Below, one piece after another: positions 1-8,184 of a stretch of DNA of 64,000 nucleotides. The stretch is from Nocardia anaemiae NBRC 100462 (lineage in GTDB: Bacteria > Actinomycetota > Actinomycetes > Mycobacteriales > Mycobacteriaceae): positions 62,001-126,000 of the forward strand of contig NZ_BDAZ01000035.1 of assembly GCF_001612725.1 (NCBI RefSeq), written 5' to 3'. A model generated the notes under the pieces. The model did no database searches. It was given only the letters and a program-made list of their open reading frames with translations, and was not told the origin of the DNA. Each line of letters opens with the position of its first letter. Positions within the stretch are counted from its first letter, which is position 1. Both the position numbers and the translations under genes were made by a program.

Positions 1-147
1 GAGGGCGACCCCGGTCGGCGGCCACAGCGGCGTGATTTGATCGCCGACCAGGGCCGAACGCAACCCGACCTCGGCAGCCACGAAATAAGCGACCGCCGCG
101 ACAACCATCCACAGCGCCCGCTCGGCGTGGCTGCGGAAACGACCCAC
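1..147 (-). CDS. MASE1-domain membrane sensor, N-terminal fragment
   Basis: Only the first 49 codons are inside the window; the gene runs off the left edge. The reading frame from a GTG at 147 gives a hydrophobic helix (residues about 11-30) followed by a segment ending ITPLWPPTGVAL. That LWPPTG pattern after a first membrane helix is typical of MASE1, an integral-membrane sensory domain found in front of histidine kinases, diguanylate cyclases and SpoIIE-type phosphatases. The output domain is outside the window, so the activity cannot be stated. The GTG start is preceded by a GGGAAACGG stretch at a usable distance; a nearby ATG is in a different frame. Confidence 0.55.
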   Translation of the reverse strand, partial: MGRFRSHAERALWMVVAAVAYFVAAEVGLRSALVGDQITPLWPPTGVAL

Positions 148-272
148 ACCGTGAGCATAGAACCGTTTCCCACGACGATCAGGAAATATCGACGACAGCG
201 ATATCGAGCCCGCGGCCGCCCGTCGGCGGGATCGGCCGGGTTGTCGGTGGTCGGCATTAGGCTTTGGCGCAC

Positions 273-1526
273 ATGTCGAGTGGAGCCGAGTCGTGGTCAG
301 GGGTGCAGGTGACGGCAAGTGAGGCCGATGGGCGGGATCGCGCCGCCGACGATGCCGATCCCGAGGTGCTCGACGATATCGCCGGGGATGTGTCGTTCGA
401 TCTCGAGGAGATCAACGAGCTATTGGGGGAATTGATCGAGATGCGGGGTGAGCGCAAGCGGCGCGATGCCGAAATCGTGGGGTTTCGGCTGGGGGTGAGC
501 GGGGCTGCACCGGAGACGTTGGCGCGGATCGGTGCTCGATTCGATCTTTCGCGGGATCGGGTTCGACAGTTGCATACCCGGGCGGTGGCGCAGATTCTGC
601 GGGAAGCGCAGTTGAGTGGACATCGGGCGGCCGAGGTCTTCGGGGCGCGGTATCCGGTGGGGACACGGGATCAGCAGTTGGTGCGGGCGCTGTTGGTGGA
701 GACCTATGCGACGGATACCGATCTGGCCGCCAATGAGTTGGCCTATCTGAAGCTGCGGTTGGCCGGGCATGCGGGCGAGGATGCCAAGCGGGTGGCCGGG
801 TACGTCATGCAGCGGATCATGGCGTGGCAGAAGAAGACGAACAGGCGGTTGGCGAAACTGCACGAACCGGTGGCGACGAGTGAGCTGAATCCATGGCTGG
901 GACAAGTCGATTGGCCCGCCTCCGCACCGGCCCCCGCTCCCCTGCCGACCACGTCGGCGCGCACGGTCGACGGCGATGACGAAGGACGCGGGCGGTTCTA
1001 TCTCGACAAGGTCGGACGCGATATCGGGTTCGATTCCGGACTGGAAGCTCGGCTGCTTCGGACGGTGAACGCCAGCGATCTGGTGGAAACGTTCCAAGAG
1101 CAACCGAGTGCTGTCACCTACGAAATAGACGGCGCGGAACGGATCTACTACCCCACCATCGCCGCACGGCTGGCCGACGGCCGCGTGGTGCTGATCGATG
1201 TCGAACCGCTGGGACATGTCGGCTTCTACCTCAATCGGATCAAATCGGCGGCAGGTCGCGCCCATGCGCATGCCAACGGCTGGGGCTGGCTGGTGTGGAC
1301 CGGCAGCAAGATCGGGATTCCAGATCTATTGCGGCGCAAGGTAGCCGCGGAGGTCGAGGGCCGACTGTGGGAGCTGGTCGAGCGCGGACCGGTGTACTGG
1401 TCCGCGCTGCGACAGTTGCGCGCCGAGACCGAACTGGATCTGCTCGACCTGATCGCGCTGGTGCTGCGCAACGAATGGCGTTGGGACCGTGCACCGTTCC
1501 GCTTGACCGGCACGCACCCCGACTGA
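273..1526 (+). CDS. Sigma-region-4-like HTH protein with TnsA-like nuclease fold
   Basis: A 417-residue protein with an unusual domain pairing. Residues about 82-108 read like sigma-70 region 4 (TLARIGARFDLSRDRVRQL), a DNA-binding helix-turn-helix. Residues about 252-345 resemble the catalytic domain of TnsA and related PD-(D/E)XK endonucleases: the SGLEARLL helix, then an EQP..V.YE strand, then YYPT, then an IDVE strand. In active enzymes the last two motifs are normally PD and E-x-K. Here they are PT and D-x-E, so the active site looks altered or dead. A proline/alanine linker (about 215-230) joins the halves. No sigma region 2 is present, so it is not a sigma factor. A -10 box TAGGCT lies at 258-263; ATG 273 was preferred over an upstream TTG at 264. 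The 3' end faces the next gene with a 6-base gap. Confidence 0.6.
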   Translation: MSSGAESWSGVQVTASEADGRDRAADDADPEVLDDIAGDVSFDLEEINELLGELIEMRGERKRRDAEIVGFRLGVSGAAPETLARIGARFDLSRDRVRQLHTRAVAQILREAQLSGHRAAEVFGARYPVGTRDQQLVRALLVETYATDTDLAANELAYLKLRLAGHAGEDAKRVAGYVMQRIMAWQKKTNRRLAKLHEPVATSELNPWLGQVDWPASAPAPAPLPTTSARTVDGDDEGRGRFYLDKVGRDIGFDSGLEARLLRTVNASDLVETFQEQPSAVTYEIDGAERIYYPTIAARLADGRVVLIDVEPLGHVGFYLNRIKSAAGRAHAHANGWGWLVWTGSKIGIPDLLRRKVAAEVEGRLWELVERGPVYWSALRQLRAETELDLLDLIALVLRNEWRWDRAPFRLTGTHPD

Positions 1527-1532
1527 ACCCGC

Positions 1533-2516
1533 TCAGCGCACGAACATCGCTCCTGCGATAAATGTCACGATCAGCATCATCGCGCAGTAGGTGATCAGCT
1601 GCCAATGACCGATCGCCTTCTGCATGTTCACGATGGTCGCGCGCAGGCTGGCGTCGATGCGGTGGTGATCGTCGAGCTTGCGCCTGACCTCGGCCAGCGA
1701 GTCCGCACGTTCCTGCGCGGACTCCTCGGCGCGTTCCAGCCGGGTGGTGAGCTTCATGATCTGTTTCTGCTTGTCCCGCACGGTTTTTCGGGACAGGGCC
1801 AGAGTGGTGCGTTGATTGACCAACTCCTGGCGCTGCCGAGCGATGACGCTGGCCTGCGTCCTCGTGTGGTGTTCCCAGTCGGTCACGGTGGCCCATCCTC
1901 CTGTCATCACATCGCGGTAGCCCCACGCGATTTCACCCCGCACCCAGCCGTACAGGAAATCGCGCAGTTCAAAGGGTTCCCGGCGCGGCACGACGAGCGC
2001 GCTGTGCGATGCGTCCAACATGCCGTCTTCGACCCGGTAATCGCACGCGGGCGGCGCGAAGTCGGCGATGCCGAGTGCGGGCAGATGCCCGACCCAATAG
2101 CCCGGCGGGCACAGCCACAGCACCCCGTCACATCCGGAGGCGCGCAGCCGCGCCGTGTGGTGCTGCGCCGACTCCCGATCCAGCGGGGCGGTGCGGACCT
2201 CGATGGCATACTGCCGCTCGCCGCTGTGCCACAGCACGTCCACCGGGACGTCACCCACCCGGCGGTCCACCTCGGCCAGGTCCGCACCGTAGGACGCGAG
2301 CCGACCGCAGAGCCAATACTTCAGCCGCTGGATATCCCATTGCGCGGCGGCACATTCCGGACATGTGCACCCGTATCCCCCGGCCCCCACCGCTGCGCCG
2401 ACGGGTGCGCGGCCATCCGGTACCCCGGTGTCCGCGACACGACTGTCCGACAACCCCAATTCGGCGAGCATCGCCCGACGCCCGCACGCCCGCTCGACGC
2501 GCTGCTTCGTTCTCAC
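1533..2516 (-). CDS. Membrane-anchored CoiA-like nuclease with Zn motif and coiled coil
   Basis: A 327-residue protein not seen in standard house-keeping sets. From the N terminus it has a possible zinc-binding cluster CTCPEC (residues 50-55), then a domain at about 60-140 with the layout of competence protein CoiA and related PD-(D/E)XK proteins: D93 in PVDVLW, a YAIEVR strand (E106, R108 where lysine or glutamine is usual), and a following HTARL helix and GVLWLCPP strand. Residues about 218-300 are a charged heptad-rich coiled coil, and residues about 307-326 form one transmembrane helix at the extreme C terminus. It is therefore probably tail-anchored with the nuclease-like part in the cytoplasm. 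The GTG start has GAGG upstream. Function is unknown; a role in DNA handling is inference from fold only. Confidence 0.55.
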   Translation of the reverse strand: MRTKQRVERACGRRAMLAELGLSDSRVADTGVPDGRAPVGAAVGAGGYGCTCPECAAAQWDIQRLKYWLCGRLASYGADLAEVDRRVGDVPVDVLWHSGERQYAIEVRTAPLDRESAQHHTARLRASGCDGVLWLCPPGYWVGHLPALGIADFAPPACDYRVEDGMLDASHSALVVPRREPFELRDFLYGWVRGEIAWGYRDVMTGGWATVTDWEHHTRTQASVIARQRQELVNQRTTLALSRKTVRDKQKQIMKLTTRLERAEESAQERADSLAEVRRKLDDHHRIDASLRATIVNMQKAIGHWQLITYCAMMLIVTFIAGAMFVR

Positions 2517-2918
2517 GCGACCTCACCCCTGCCCAAAACCACCGCAGGTCAGGTACGACCTACGCCATAGATCAAGAGTGCGTCAGCTTTGGCCCGGCCG
2601 CCAGCCCCCTTTACCCCGCGCTCGGGTGCGCCACAACCCGCGAACACGCTCCGACCTGCCGATGTGCGCTGTGTCACAAGAGATTTCATTGCGACACGCG
2701 AGAGCATCGCCACAGTTATTCCGGTGATTGATAGTTGCGGCCATTCCTGGGACACGGACCGCTCCCCGCGAATCAGCGAACGAAAGCCGCCGGGTAACCG
2801 GACGAAAGGTGCACAGCGCGGCCGCGGCCGGTACTCGGACCGGCGTCGGTACCGATCGACAGATAGAATCGGCCCGCCACGAGCGGAGTTTCGGGCGATA
2901 CGGGGAAGAAGGTATGGG
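2517..2918. other. Divergent intergenic region
   Basis: A 402-base gap between the CoiA-like gene (leftward) and the repeat protein (rightward). A TAGAAT box at 2864-2869 is a reasonable -10 element for the rightward gene, and GGTGAGG just upstream of 2516 is a reasonable ribosome-binding site for the leftward one. I see no convincing gene in it; long open frames here are antisense or alternative-frame noise. Confidence 0.5.
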
Positions 2919-4115
2919 ATGGACCACGACGAGCGGAGTGGCGAATCGATCGGCGCGCTCTTGTCGAGTCTCGCGACGACCTTGCGCGAGGTGAGCAATA
3001 AGCTCGACGCGGTCGCCGCGCACGTGGACGACGACCGTAATCTCGCCGGTCGCTTGGCCAAGCTGGAGGCGTGGGCTTTCCGTACGGGGGAGGATGTTTC
3101 CAAGATCGGGTCACGGTTGCAGCAGGTGGCCACCGTCGAACCGAGTGACGAACCGGCCGAGCCCGCGCCGCGGAGCCGTCCGGAACCCGCTGCAGCGACC
3201 AGGGAACGGCGCGAACCGATCCCATCGCGTCGCGACCGTCTCGATGCCGTCAACGGGCGCGCCGACACCACGACCGCGCGCACCGAGACCGGACGCAACG
3301 GCCTCCCGGATATCACGACCGTGCTCAGCGAATCGCCGACCGGGCGAAACAACCGTCCCGGCACCACCGGAACCGATGAGCGCCTCGAACCCGCGACCGG
3401 CCGCAACGAGCGCGTCACGGCCACGACCGGACCCGACGGGCGCCTGGCGACTCCGACGGGCGGTCTGGATACCCCGACCGGACGCAACGAACGACTGGAA
3501 GCGGCCGAGGATCCCGCGAACATCACGCCCCGCCCCGCACGGGCCGAATTCACCGCACCGATCACTCGCACCGAACATCTGGAACCCTTCGGTCCCGCAA
3601 CACCCAACGATTCCCTGTCCATTCCCTCGCGGACGCCGCAGCCCGTGCCGCCCGCGGTCCCCCCGACCTACCGCAGCGAACCGCTGTCCGGACCCACCTC
3701 GCGGCCCGATTGGCTCGACTCGGCACCGGCCAGCACCGAACCCGCCGCGCCGACCTACACCAACTCGCAACCCGCGACCACCGGCGACCGGCTCGAATAC
3801 GGCTCGATCGGCACGAGTAACGGTCGCCTCGAACCGCTCACCTCGCCGCCCCGCAACGGCTACGAAACCGCGCCATCCACAACCCGTCCCGACACCGGCA
3901 TGACCGCGCCCCGCGCCGAGGACAACGGCGCGCTGACTCCTGGCGCGCACCGCGCGGGCACCGGCGAGGACACCTCCCACGTCGACAAGCTGCAGGCCAT
4001 GCTCGACGAACTCAAGCGCAACCCGCACGGCCCGTTCGGCCGCCCGGAACCGAGCTCGACACCGAACGAGCTACCCGGTGTAGATCCGAACTTCGCGATC
4101 CGCACCGAGGGCTGA
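2919..4115 (+). CDS. Repeat-rich, mostly disordered hypothetical protein
   Basis: A 398-residue protein I do not recognise. Residues about 8-75 form a heptad-rich helical region likely to be a coiled coil. Residues about 75-360 are low-complexity, rich in Thr, Pro, Arg, Glu and Gly, with short degenerate repeats around TGRNERL, TTGPDGRL and similar units. Residues about 355-375 (HVDKLQAMLDELKRN) make a second short helix. There is no signal peptide or membrane helix. The frame is open far upstream, but ATG 2919 was chosen because GGGGAAGAAGG sits just before it and the protein becomes sensible there. It ends base-to-base against the convergent LysR gene. Confidence 0.6.
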   Translation: MDHDERSGESIGALLSSLATTLREVSNKLDAVAAHVDDDRNLAGRLAKLEAWAFRTGEDVSKIGSRLQQVATVEPSDEPAEPAPRSRPEPAAATRERREPIPSRRDRLDAVNGRADTTTARTETGRNGLPDITTVLSESPTGRNNRPGTTGTDERLEPATGRNERVTATTGPDGRLATPTGGLDTPTGRNERLEAAEDPANITPRPARAEFTAPITRTEHLEPFGPATPNDSLSIPSRTPQPVPPAVPPTYRSEPLSGPTSRPDWLDSAPASTEPAAPTYTNSQPATTGDRLEYGSIGTSNGRLEPLTSPPRNGYETAPSTTRPDTGMTAPRAEDNGALTPGAHRAGTGEDTSHVDKLQAMLDELKRNPHGPFGRPEPSSTPNELPGVDPNFAIRTEG

Positions 4116-5027
4116 TCACCTGGCCGACGAGTCCAGACCGGCTAGGGTGCCGCGGATCAATTCGCGAAGCCATCGGTGGCCGCTGTCGGCGGTATTGCGG
4201 GGGTGCCACGCCATGGCGATGGCGATTTCGGGGAGGGGTAGGGGGATTTCGAAGGCGCGCAAGCCGAGTGCGGTGCGTGTTGTCGCGGTGAGCGCGGCGG
4301 GGACGGGACAGACCAGATCGCCGGAGCGGACCGCTAGCAACGCGCTGGTCAGATCGGGAACAGTGGCCACGACGCGGCGGGTACGACCGTGCAGGGCGAG
4401 GCGGTCATCGATGGGACCGCGGGCGCGGCCGCGGCGGGAGATGCCGAGTTGGGCGGCCGCGGCGAACCGCGCCACTGTGACGCGGTCGGTGATCAGCGGA
4501 TGTTCCGGTGCGGCAACGCCGATCACGCGGTCGCGCAGGACGCGTTGCACGGTGGTCTCGGGATCGGTGTGCTCGATGACGCCGACCTCGATATCGACGC
4601 GACCGTCGCGGAGTGCGGCGGTGCCCTCGTCGCGATCCGGGAGTAGATGCAGCGTGACGCCGGGCGCCTGTGCGCGGACGGCGGCCACCAGTGGCGTCGC
4701 CAATTCGCCGAGAACCATATCGCCCGCCCGCACCATGAAGTCGCGCTTGAGCGTGGTCGGGTCGAGTGCGCCGCGCGGGGTGAGCAGCGCCCGTCCCCGC
4801 TGTACCAGAACGCTTACCTCGTAACGCAGTTCGAGTGCACGCGGCGTCGGCACCAGATTGCGGCCCGCGCGCACCAGCAGCGGATCGTCGAGCACGCGCC
4901 GCAGCCTCGCCAGCGTTCGGCTCATCGCGGGCGCCGAGGTCTGCAGCCGCTCGGCGGCCTCGGTGACACTGTTGGTCTCCAGCAGCGCATCCAGAGCAAC
5001 CAGCAGATTCATGTCGAGGGCGTCCAC
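4116..5027 (-). CDS. LysR-family transcriptional regulator
   Basis: About 303 residues. The N-terminal winged HTH is clear: MNLLVALDALLETNSVTEAAERL with the recognition part SAPAMSRTLARLRRVLDDPLLVR, followed by the PTPRALEL linker typical of the family. The rest is the periplasmic-binding-protein-like effector domain. The start is uncertain: GTG 5027 (VDALDMNLL) is used, ATG 5012 and ATG 5066 are alternatives; AGGAG overlaps the GTG. It lies 120 bases downstream of the flavin monooxygenase on the same strand, so it may regulate the P450/monooxygenase cluster. The effector is unknown. Confidence 0.85.
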   Translation of the reverse strand: MDALDMNLLVALDALLETNSVTEAAERLQTSAPAMSRTLARLRRVLDDPLLVRAGRNLVPTPRALELRYEVSVLVQRGRALLTPRGALDPTTLKRDFMVRAGDMVLGELATPLVAAVRAQAPGVTLHLLPDRDEGTAALRDGRVDIEVGVIEHTDPETTVQRVLRDRVIGVAAPEHPLITDRVTVARFAAAAQLGISRRGRARGPIDDRLALHGRTRRVVATVPDLTSALLAVRSGDLVCPVPAALTATTRTALGLRAFEIPLPLPEIAIAMAWHPRNTADSGHRWLRELIRGTLAGLDSSAR

Positions 5028-5146
5028 TCCTGGATTATCCAGAACGGAAAGACCGGTAACCAACATTGCACTGGCGATAATCCGCTGGGGCGACCTCGAT
5101 GGCGCTGGAACGCCCGGCCGACCCGGGCGCATTACCGGCGATCGGC

Positions 5147-6670
5147 CTAGGGCGTGCGCTGTTCGGCGGAGACCGGAGTCGCAGCCTCCGGCGCGGGGAT
5201 AACCACCGGCCCCTTCGACCGGTCCGCGAGCCCACGATACGAAGACGGCTTGATCGTCCGAAACCATTGTGCCGCACGGGTTCTGCGCGGCACCCGGAAT
5301 TTCAGGTCGGCGAGCATCTCATCGATATTGTGGATAGAGAACGGGGTGATCGCGCCGCCGTGTGCGTGATGGCCGCCCGTGCGTTCGGCCATCCAGCGCA
5401 GCCGCTCATCGACGTGCGCGGTCATCTCCTCCTGCGTCGGCAGGGCGAGGCGGCCGCGCAGCAGTGCGGCGGTCCAATGCGCACCGACCTCGGCGCTGAG
5501 CGTGCTGATGACCGAGGAGTTGTACCCGACGAAGCTCAGATTCGGCACGCCGATCGGCAGGATCTGGCGGTACAGGCGGAAATTGCCATCCTCGTCGGTG
5601 AGCTGACGCTGCACATACGGGGTGAGGAACGGCACCCGCTGGTGGAATCCGGTCGCGCAGATGACGATATCGGCCTGCAGGGTCGTACCGTCGGACAGTC
5701 GCACCTGATTCGCGGCCATCTCGGTGATGGTGCTGTCGCGGTGCACCGCGATCAGTCCCATTCCCACCCGCTCGAAGAAATCCTCGGTGACGAGACTGAC
5801 CGTGCTCTCCGCGATGTCCTCGAAGCGCCCCTCCGGTACCAGCCCGAGCTCGCGCAGATGCGACTTCTTGGTGGCGAGTTCCTGGATCACATCCAAGTTG
5901 CTGTCGCGGAAGCTACGCCCGGAACCGTGCAGGAACCGCTCGATCCGCCCGGGCTTCTGATAGCGGAAATGCGCCTCCCCCAGCCTGGTCAGCATCAGCC
6001 GCTCGTAGTCGACCAGCCCGCGCGCCAATCTGCGCGGCATCTTCCACAGCAGTCGGCGGGCGACCACATTCGTCGAGGCCGCGACATGACTGACCGCCTC
6101 GGCGATATCGCAGGCCGATTTGCCGTAGCCGACCACCACGACCGACTTGCCGCGCGCCCACTCGGCATCCAGGAACTCCGAGGCGTGCCCGATCTGCCCA
6201 CCCGCTCGGCGGAACCGCTCGACACCCGGAAAGTCGGGTACCGCGGGCTCACTGAAAATTCCGTTGGCGATGACCAGATGGTCGCAGGACGTGCGGTGGA
6301 CGCCGATATGGTCGCGAATCTCCAGCAACCAGCCGCTGTCCACCGGATCGGCCGCGACCACCTCGGTGCCGAGGCGCAGGCTCTCGCCGAAGCCGAAGTG
6401 CCGCACGTACCCGTCGAGGTACTGCTGCATCTGTTGTCCGTCCGGCACGCGCGGATAGTCGTCGGGCATCGGGAAGTCGGAGAAGTGATACGTATGTTTG
6501 CTGTTCTGTGCGCGCAGGCCGGGATACCGGCGCGTCGCACTCCATACTCCGCCGACGTCCGGGCTCCGATCGAATACCTCGACCGGAAATCCCTCCTGGC
6601 GCAACACCTTCGCGCAGGCAAGGCCTGCGATGCCCGCACCTACGATTGCGACGCGGTTCCCGCTCGTCAT
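5147..6670 (-). CDS. Flavin-containing monooxygenase, NAD(P)/FAD-dependent
   Basis: A 507-residue soluble flavoenzyme. It opens with the FAD-binding Rossmann motif VAIVGAGIAGLACAKVL, has a second nucleotide-binding motif (VVVVGYGKSACDIAEAVSH) for NADPH, and the ATG motif ICATGFHQRVPF that links the two domains in class B monooxygenases. This fits flavin-containing monooxygenases or Baeyer-Villiger-like enzymes that insert one oxygen atom into an organic substrate. ATG 6670 was preferred over the TTG at 6706 because the FAD motif begins right after it. It is 51 bases downstream of a P450 gene on the same strand, so the two probably share a transcript and a substrate pathway. The substrate cannot be told from sequence. 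Confidence 0.85.
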   Translation of the reverse strand: MTSGNRVAIVGAGIAGLACAKVLRQEGFPVEVFDRSPDVGGVWSATRRYPGLRAQNSKHTYHFSDFPMPDDYPRVPDGQQMQQYLDGYVRHFGFGESLRLGTEVVAADPVDSGWLLEIRDHIGVHRTSCDHLVIANGIFSEPAVPDFPGVERFRRAGGQIGHASEFLDAEWARGKSVVVVGYGKSACDIAEAVSHVAASTNVVARRLLWKMPRRLARGLVDYERLMLTRLGEAHFRYQKPGRIERFLHGSGRSFRDSNLDVIQELATKKSHLRELGLVPEGRFEDIAESTVSLVTEDFFERVGMGLIAVHRDSTITEMAANQVRLSDGTTLQADIVICATGFHQRVPFLTPYVQRQLTDEDGNFRLYRQILPIGVPNLSFVGYNSSVISTLSAEVGAHWTAALLRGRLALPTQEEMTAHVDERLRWMAERTGGHHAHGGAITPFSIHNIDEMLADLKFRVPRRTRAAQWFRTIKPSSYRGLADRSKGPVVIPAPEAATPVSAEQRTP

Positions 6671-6721
6671 GGCACGGAGATTACGTCGCTCGCGCGAATG
6701 CGGCAAAGCCTCGGTGCGATT

Positions 6722-8038
6722 TCACGAAGTTGAACGGGGGGTGACTACAATCCTGGCCTTGTCGCGCGGCACGGTGGTGATATTGCGCACCCGTCCGCGT
6801 TCGGATTTCGCGCCCTCGGGCGCGGCGAGGGTGTAGCGGGACAGGATCTCGCGCAGTACCGTGGTGCCCTCCATCAGCGAGAATCCGGCGCCGATACAGC
6901 GGCGCACCCCGCCGCCGAAGGGCAGCCAGGTATTCGGTTCGACCTCGCCGTCGAGGAAGCGCGACGGCCGGAACGTCCCAGTGTCGGGAAAGTTGGCCGG
7001 ACTGCGGTGCGCCAGCAGAATCGAACAGCTGACCACGGTGCCCGCGGGCAACTCCCAGCCGCCGATGGTCATATCCCTGGTGAGTTTGCGGACCGCGCCG
7101 GGTATGACGGTGCGCAGCCGCATCGCCTCCTTCATGACGGCCTCGAGCGCCTTGTCGTCGTCGATGCGGACCGCTTCGTGCGCGTCGCGTTGTATCTGCG
7201 GGTTGACCGACAATTCGTGCAGCGCCCAGGACAGCGCGGCCGCGGTGGTTTCGTGACCGGCGAGCAGCAGGGTGATGAGTTGGTCGCGCAGTTCGGCGTC
7301 GGTGAGCGGCGGATCGGACTCGGTATCGCTGCCCGCCTGCAGCAGCCGGGACAGCACGTCGGTGCGTTCGGCGAGGTCGGACGCGGTGCGCCGGGCCGCG
7401 ATCTCGGCGTACAGCAGATCATCGATGGCGGCCATATTGTCGTGGAAGGACTTCCACGGCGGATACTTCTGCAGCGCCGGTTTCATCAGACCGAGATATT
7501 GCAGCGGGCCGACAGTGACGACGCGGCCGAGCCGCGGTGCGAGCACGGCCCGGGTGCGCTCATCGGTGACGCCGAACACCACCCGCATGATCACCTCGAG
7601 GGTGAGCGCGTTCATCCGGTCGAGGGTGATCACCGTCGAACCGGGCCGCCAGCGGTCCACCTCCGCGGCCGCGATCTCGGCGACCAGATCGCGGTAGCCA
7701 CGCAGGGCCGCGCCATTGAATGCGGGCATGAGCAATCGGCGGGCCCTGGCATGTTCGTTCTCATCGGTCAGCAGCACCGAATGCTGGCCCATGACCGGGC
7801 CGAGGATCTGATTGCCTTCGCCCGCGTGCAGGTCGCGTGGGTCACCCGCGAAGATCTCCCTGATGTGTTCGGGGCGGGTGAATACGACGAGGTTCCGTGC
7901 GAACGGCGGGACATGCAGCGAGAAGACATCGCCGTAGCGCCGCCGCAGCGGTGGCAGCACCTGGGCGCGGTTACGGATGTACAGCAGGCCCTGCAGAAAT
8001 GCAGGGATCGGCGGACCGGGTGGATACGCCGCAGTCAT
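6722..8038 (-). CDS. Cytochrome P450
   Basis: A 438-residue P450. The I-helix oxygen-activation motif LLAGHETTAAALSW, the K-helix ExxR (EAMRLR) and the haem-binding loop FGGGVRRCIGAGF are all intact; Cys381 is the haem ligand. The YPPGPP N terminus and the FGGGxRRCIG loop resemble the mycobacterial CYP132-138-type group more than the CYP107 type. It has no membrane anchor. The ATG at 8038 has an excellent ribosome-binding site (GGAGGG, 5 bases away). It leads the probable P450-monooxygenase-LysR transcription unit. Redox partners (ferredoxin, reductase) are not encoded in the window. Confidence 0.93.
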   Translation of the reverse strand: MTAAYPPGPPIPAFLQGLLYIRNRAQVLPPLRRRYGDVFSLHVPPFARNLVVFTRPEHIREIFAGDPRDLHAGEGNQILGPVMGQHSVLLTDENEHARARRLLMPAFNGAALRGYRDLVAEIAAAEVDRWRPGSTVITLDRMNALTLEVIMRVVFGVTDERTRAVLAPRLGRVVTVGPLQYLGLMKPALQKYPPWKSFHDNMAAIDDLLYAEIAARRTASDLAERTDVLSRLLQAGSDTESDPPLTDAELRDQLITLLLAGHETTAAALSWALHELSVNPQIQRDAHEAVRIDDDKALEAVMKEAMRLRTVIPGAVRKLTRDMTIGGWELPAGTVVSCSILLAHRSPANFPDTGTFRPSRFLDGEVEPNTWLPFGGGVRRCIGAGFSLMEGTTVLREILSRYTLAAPEGAKSERGRVRNITTVPRDKARIVVTPRSTS

Positions 8039-8184
8039 CGTTTCCCTCCGCATCCGGCGCCGGACGCATCGTTACGCCGGTTCTCTGCACTGTTGCACAG
8101 TTGTCCGGCGTGACGGAAGTCCCCGGGACACAACGCCTGTTCAGCGGGGCGGTCCGCAGGTCCGCGCACCCCGGAACGCCGAAC

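Noticed and set aside
420-1271. 283-codon open frame on the minus strand inside the HTH/nuclease gene
   Set aside because: It is an antisense shadow of a high-GC gene: rich in Arg, Gly, Pro and His, without motifs, and the plus-strand protein has clear domains.
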